Assembly (NCBI RefSeq): GCF_000421105.1
Contig: NZ_ATWF01000001.1
Span: forward strand, 2,243,407 to 2,307,406
DNA from: Limisalsivibrio acetivorans
GTDB lineage: Bacteria > Chrysiogenota > Deferribacteres > Deferribacterales > Geovibrionaceae
Length of the DNA stretch: 64,000 bases
Direction: 5' to 3'
Shown: positions 61,207 through 64,000 of the stretch, in pieces
Layout of the letters: each line of letters opens with the position of its first letter
How positions within the stretch are numbered: position 1 is the first letter of the stretch
Made by a program: the position numbers and the translations under genes
Notes under the pieces: model-generated
Seen by the model: the letters and a program-made list of their open reading frames with translations, nothing else
What the model was told of the DNA's origin: nothing
The model's database searches: none

Positions 61207-63309
61207 ATGAAGAAACTCCATCTTGTCTTTCTGTGGCATATGCACCAGCCCTATTACAGGGATGATGCCGACGGTGTTTTCCATATGCCGTGGGTGTTCC
61301 TCCATGCCGTGAAGGACTACTACGAGATCCCTGCGTATCTTAAAGAGTATAAGGGGATTAAGCAGACCTTTAATGTTGTTCCATCCCTTCTGGAACAGCT
61401 GGATGACTACCGTGACCCTTCGGTGGAGGACACATTTATAAAACTCCTCAGCAGGGAACCCTCCGAGTTGTCTTCCGAGGAGAAATCCACGCTGATCCCC
61501 CAGCTGTTCATGGCGAACTACAGCAATATGATAGCCCCTTTTCGTCGATTTGCAGAGCTGTACAGCCGCAAAAGCAGAGGGAGCATGTTCGATTCACCGG
61601 ACAAGCTTTTTAATGCAGAGGAGATACTGGATCTTGAGGTACTTTACCTTCTCAGCTGGACGGGGAACTTCTTCCGCAGGGAATACCCCGTGGTGGCAGA
61701 GTTAATCGAGAAGGGGAGGGGCTACTCCCAGGATGACAAAACAAAGCTTATCGAAGCGTTGTGCGACAGTGTGGGGCGTATCGTTCCCCTGTACAAGGAG
61801 CTCATGGAAAAGGGGGTCATTGAGGTGTCGGTGACTCCGTACTACCATCCGATCCTGCCCCTGCTTATAGATCTGGAATCCGCCAAAGAGGCACTGCCAG
61901 AGATAAGCATGCCCGCCGCATCCAACGCCTTTGAGGATGACTACAAATGGCACGTGGTCGAAGCTCTTAAGTATTATGAGAACATCTTCGGCCGAAGGGC
62001 AGAGGGTATGTGGCCTGCGGAGGGGAGCATAAGCGAAGCGGCAGCGGAAACCTTTGCCGCTAACGGAGTCGAATGGATCGCCAGCGACGAGGATGTTTTG
62101 GCAGGTTCCATGGAGACCAACCTCACCCTTTCGGAAAACCGTAAGCTTTTATACAGAAGGCATTACTACGAAAGGAACGGCAGGCGGATCAATATCTACT
62201 TCCGTGACAAGATCCTCAGCGATCTCATCGGTTTTACCTACAGCGGATGGGAACCGGAGCGTGCGGCGGATGATTTTATTCAAAAGCTCAGGGTGATATA
62301 CGATTCTATGGATGATTCACCTCTCGTGCCCGTTATCCTCGACGGGGAAAACGCATGGGAGTACTACAAGGAGAACGGAGAACCCTTCTTCCGTGCCCTT
62401 TATAAGAGGCTTGAGGAGACGGAGTGGCTCGATACTGTTACCATGTCCGAAGGAGTGCGCCTCAGCGATGTGCCGGAGAACCGGTTGGATAAGATCAGAG
62501 CCGGCTCATGGATATACGGTGATTTTACCACATGGCTCGGTCACTCGGAGAAGAACGAGGCGTGGCGTCTTCTAAGCGAAGCGAGGAAGGCGGTTAACTA
62601 TACAGATGACAAGGAGCGTATCGAGAAAGCGATGCGTGAGATACATATAGCCGAAGGTAGCGACTGGTTCTGGTGGTTCGGGGATGACCACTTCAGCCTA
62701 CAGTCCGACCTTTTTGACAAGCTCTTCAGAAACCATCTGAAGAACGTATACGATGCAGTGGGTGTAAAGCCCCCTGCGGATCTATTTATCCCCATAAAGA
62801 AGAGCCACAAGAGTGGTATAGTCCGCAAGCCGAACTACTTCCTCTCCCCGGTGGTGGATGGTCAAGTGACCAGTTTCTTCGAGTGGCTCAGTGCGGGAGA
62901 GTTTGACCTTAAATTTGACGCAGGCGCAATGCACGCCTCCTCCAGCAGCCTCAAAAAGCTGTATTACGGCTGGGATGAGAACTGCCTCTATCTCAGGGTT
63001 GAGGGTGAACTTGCCTCAATCATGGAGCGGGGGCGTGAGCTTGAGATCGAGATAACTATTGATGATGTTAAGATATTCCGAATCCCCCTGGCAGGAGGTA
63101 GCGGACAGACCGAGGAGGGTGTGTTCTACCATTTCGGCAGGATAGCAGAGGTTGGAGTCCCCTTCACAAGCATCTTTAAGGATAGCTGGAAGAGGCTATA
63201 TCTTGTTCTCAGGGTAAAGGATGGCGAAGATATCGTCGAGCGTGCACCCCTTTACAACATGGTCGAGATAGACGTGACCGAAGATTTTGAGGATGACTGG
63301 ATAGTCTGA
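61207..63309 (+). CDS. Glycoside hydrolase family 57 protein (amylase/amylopullulanase-like)
   Basis: The protein has 700 residues and no signal peptide, so it is cytoplasmic. The GH57 conserved regions are present: HLVFLWHMHQPYYR (region 1), VSVTPYYHPILPLL (region 2), GMWPAEGSISEAA with the catalytic nucleophile Glu near 271 (region 3), VILDGENAWEYY with the acid/base Asp near 378 (region 4) and HIAEGSDWFWWFGDDH (region 5). A C-terminal beta-sandwich (about 560-700) follows. It probably acts on alpha-1,4/1,6-glucan such as glycogen. It is tightly spaced with the genes on both sides. Confidence 0.92.
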   Translation: MKKLHLVFLWHMHQPYYRDDADGVFHMPWVFLHAVKDYYEIPAYLKEYKGIKQTFNVVPSLLEQLDDYRDPSVEDTFIKLLSREPSELSSEEKSTLIPQLFMANYSNMIAPFRRFAELYSRKSRGSMFDSPDKLFNAEEILDLEVLYLLSWTGNFFRREYPVVAELIEKGRGYSQDDKTKLIEALCDSVGRIVPLYKELMEKGVIEVSVTPYYHPILPLLIDLESAKEALPEISMPAASNAFEDDYKWHVVEALKYYENIFGRRAEGMWPAEGSISEAAAETFAANGVEWIASDEDVLAGSMETNLTLSENRKLLYRRHYYERNGRRINIYFRDKILSDLIGFTYSGWEPERAADDFIQKLRVIYDSMDDSPLVPVILDGENAWEYYKENGEPFFRALYKRLEETEWLDTVTMSEGVRLSDVPENRLDKIRAGSWIYGDFTTWLGHSEKNEAWRLLSEARKAVNYTDDKERIEKAMREIHIAEGSDWFWWFGDDHFSLQSDLFDKLFRNHLKNVYDAVGVKPPADLFIPIKKSHKSGIVRKPNYFLSPVVDGQVTSFFEWLSAGEFDLKFDAGAMHASSSSLKKLYYGWDENCLYLRVEGELASIMERGRELEIEITIDDVKIFRIPLAGGSGQTEEGVFYHFGRIAEVGVPFTSIFKDSWKRLYLVLRVKDGEDIVERAPLYNMVEIDVTEDFEDDWIV

Positions 63310-63319
63310 TGGAGGAGAG

Positions 63320-64000
63320 ATGAAACTGCCCCTTTTGATGGGAATACACTGCCACCAGCCCGTAGGTAACTTTACCCATGTGGTTGATGAAGCGGTGGAA
63401 AACTGCTACGCACCTTTTATGGAAACTGCGCTTAAGTACAAGCGATTCAAGTTCTCTGTGCATTACTCCGGCTGGCTCCTTGAGTTCATAAGGGAGCGCC
63501 ACGGCAAGACCTTTGAGATAATGCAGGAACTCGCCGGAAGGGGGCAGGCGGAGTTTTTCACAGGTGGATACTATGAGCCAGTCCTCGCTTCCATACCCTC
63601 CCGTGACAGGCGGGGGCAGATAGAGATGTTGAGCGAATATATTGAGAAGTATTTTAATCAGAAACCGACCGGACTCTGGCTCACCGAGCGTGTGTGGGAT
63701 TCATCTATAATACCCGATGCAGCAGAACTCGGCATTGAGAATGTTATCGTAGATGATTACCACTTCCTCTCCGCCGGCTACTACAAAGAGATGCTTAACG
63801 GCTACTACGTGACCGAACAGGATGGCTACAGGGTAAACCTTTTTCCCATAGACAAAAACCTGCGATACTACATCCCCTTCTACGATGAGACGAAGGTGGT
63901 GGACTATTTAGAGGATGTCCAAGGCTCTGGGGGTAAGTGTTCCGTAATATTCGATGACGGCGAAAAGTTCGGCGTCTGGCCCGATACCTATGAATGGGTG
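63320..64000 (+). CDS. GH57 4-alpha-glucanotransferase/alpha-amylase (N-terminal part, runs off the right edge)
   Basis: 227 residues are visible. GIHCHQPVGNF is GH57 region 1. Glu123 in GLWLTERVWDSS occupies the nucleophile position of the Thermococcus litoralis 4-alpha-glucanotransferase (also Glu123), and FDDGEKFGVWPDTYEWV carries the acid/base Asp at about 212-213. GGAGGAG precedes the ATG, 10 bases after the previous stop. It is cytoplasmic. Together with the neighbouring GH57 enzyme it indicates intracellular alpha-glucan turnover. Confidence 0.92.
   Translation, partial: MKLPLLMGIHCHQPVGNFTHVVDEAVENCYAPFMETALKYKRFKFSVHYSGWLLEFIRERHGKTFEIMQELAGRGQAEFFTGGYYEPVLASIPSRDRRGQIEMLSEYIEKYFNQKPTGLWLTERVWDSSIIPDAAELGIENVIVDDYHFLSAGYYKEMLNGYYVTEQDGYRVNLFPIDKNLRYYIPFYDETKVVDYLEDVQGSGGKCSVIFDDGEKFGVWPDTYEWV

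Overview
The window reads as a contiguous piece of a Gram-negative, anaerobic or microaerobic chromosome of roughly 50% GC. The gene set fits a member of the Deferribacterota (Geovibrio/Denitrovibrio type): a lactate-type TRAP transporter with Fe-S lactate oxidases, outer-membrane chaperones, heptose (LPS) synthesis, many Cache-type sensors, and a UGA-decoded selenoprotein. The phylum assignment is an inference from gene content and protein style, not from a marker-gene search. There is no rRNA, transposase or CRISPR array. One tRNA (Phe, GAA) is present.

Layout. 1-12133 (mostly minus strand): grpE (partial) and hrcA behind a CIRCE operator, class II fructose-bisphosphate aldolase, an Fe-S flavoprotein, then a plus-strand pair (PEP-utilising-enzyme-like protein coupled to an ADP-ribosylglycohydrolase), then S4 protein, two SurA/PpiC chaperones, mfd and gmhA. 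12325-14849: diguanylate cyclase and an AzlCD exporter. 14915-25028: an organic-acid catabolic region in which a LutC/LutBA lactate oxidase operon diverges from a TRAP transporter-GlcD/GlcF-GntR-hydroxybutyrate dehydrogenase cluster. A shared 9-bp operator core, GGTAATACC, sits on both promoters. 25080-26080: a 1-kb non-coding block of modular hairpin repeats whose copies show compensatory base changes. 26119-31000: two large exported proteins of unknown function. 31191-35498: sensor kinase, response regulator, EAL phosphodiesterase and NUDIX hydrolase. 35701-37274: DUF2023 protein, an AT-rich patch with an orphan membrane protein, and tRNA-Phe.

37444-41755: a phosphohexomutase, hisF, hisE, DUF364 and DUF547. 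41818-43066: a DAHP synthase preceded by a Phe/Tyr-rich leader peptide and terminator, that is, a classical transcription attenuator. 43214-47380: gltX, der and an aminotransferase. 47510-50344: sensor kinase and solute-binding protein. 50573-53522: dnaA, an ArsR regulator, a SelW-like selenoprotein with in-frame UGA and SECIS hairpin, a Sel1-repeat protein and a zinc ribbon. 53536-56116: polar amino-acid ABC transporter. 56294-58680: mltB, rpe and a single-domain response regulator behind a long structured leader. 58706-64000: nucleotidyltransferase/phosphohexomutase fusion and two GH57 enzymes, a glucan-metabolism cluster running off the right edge.

The points most worth following up are the selenoprotein (52328-52552), the aromatic attenuator (41818-42003), the covarying hairpin repeats (25083-26077), and the two-gene unit joining a PEP-enzyme-like protein that lacks an ATP-grasp domain to an ADP-ribosylglycohydrolase (3259-6035).
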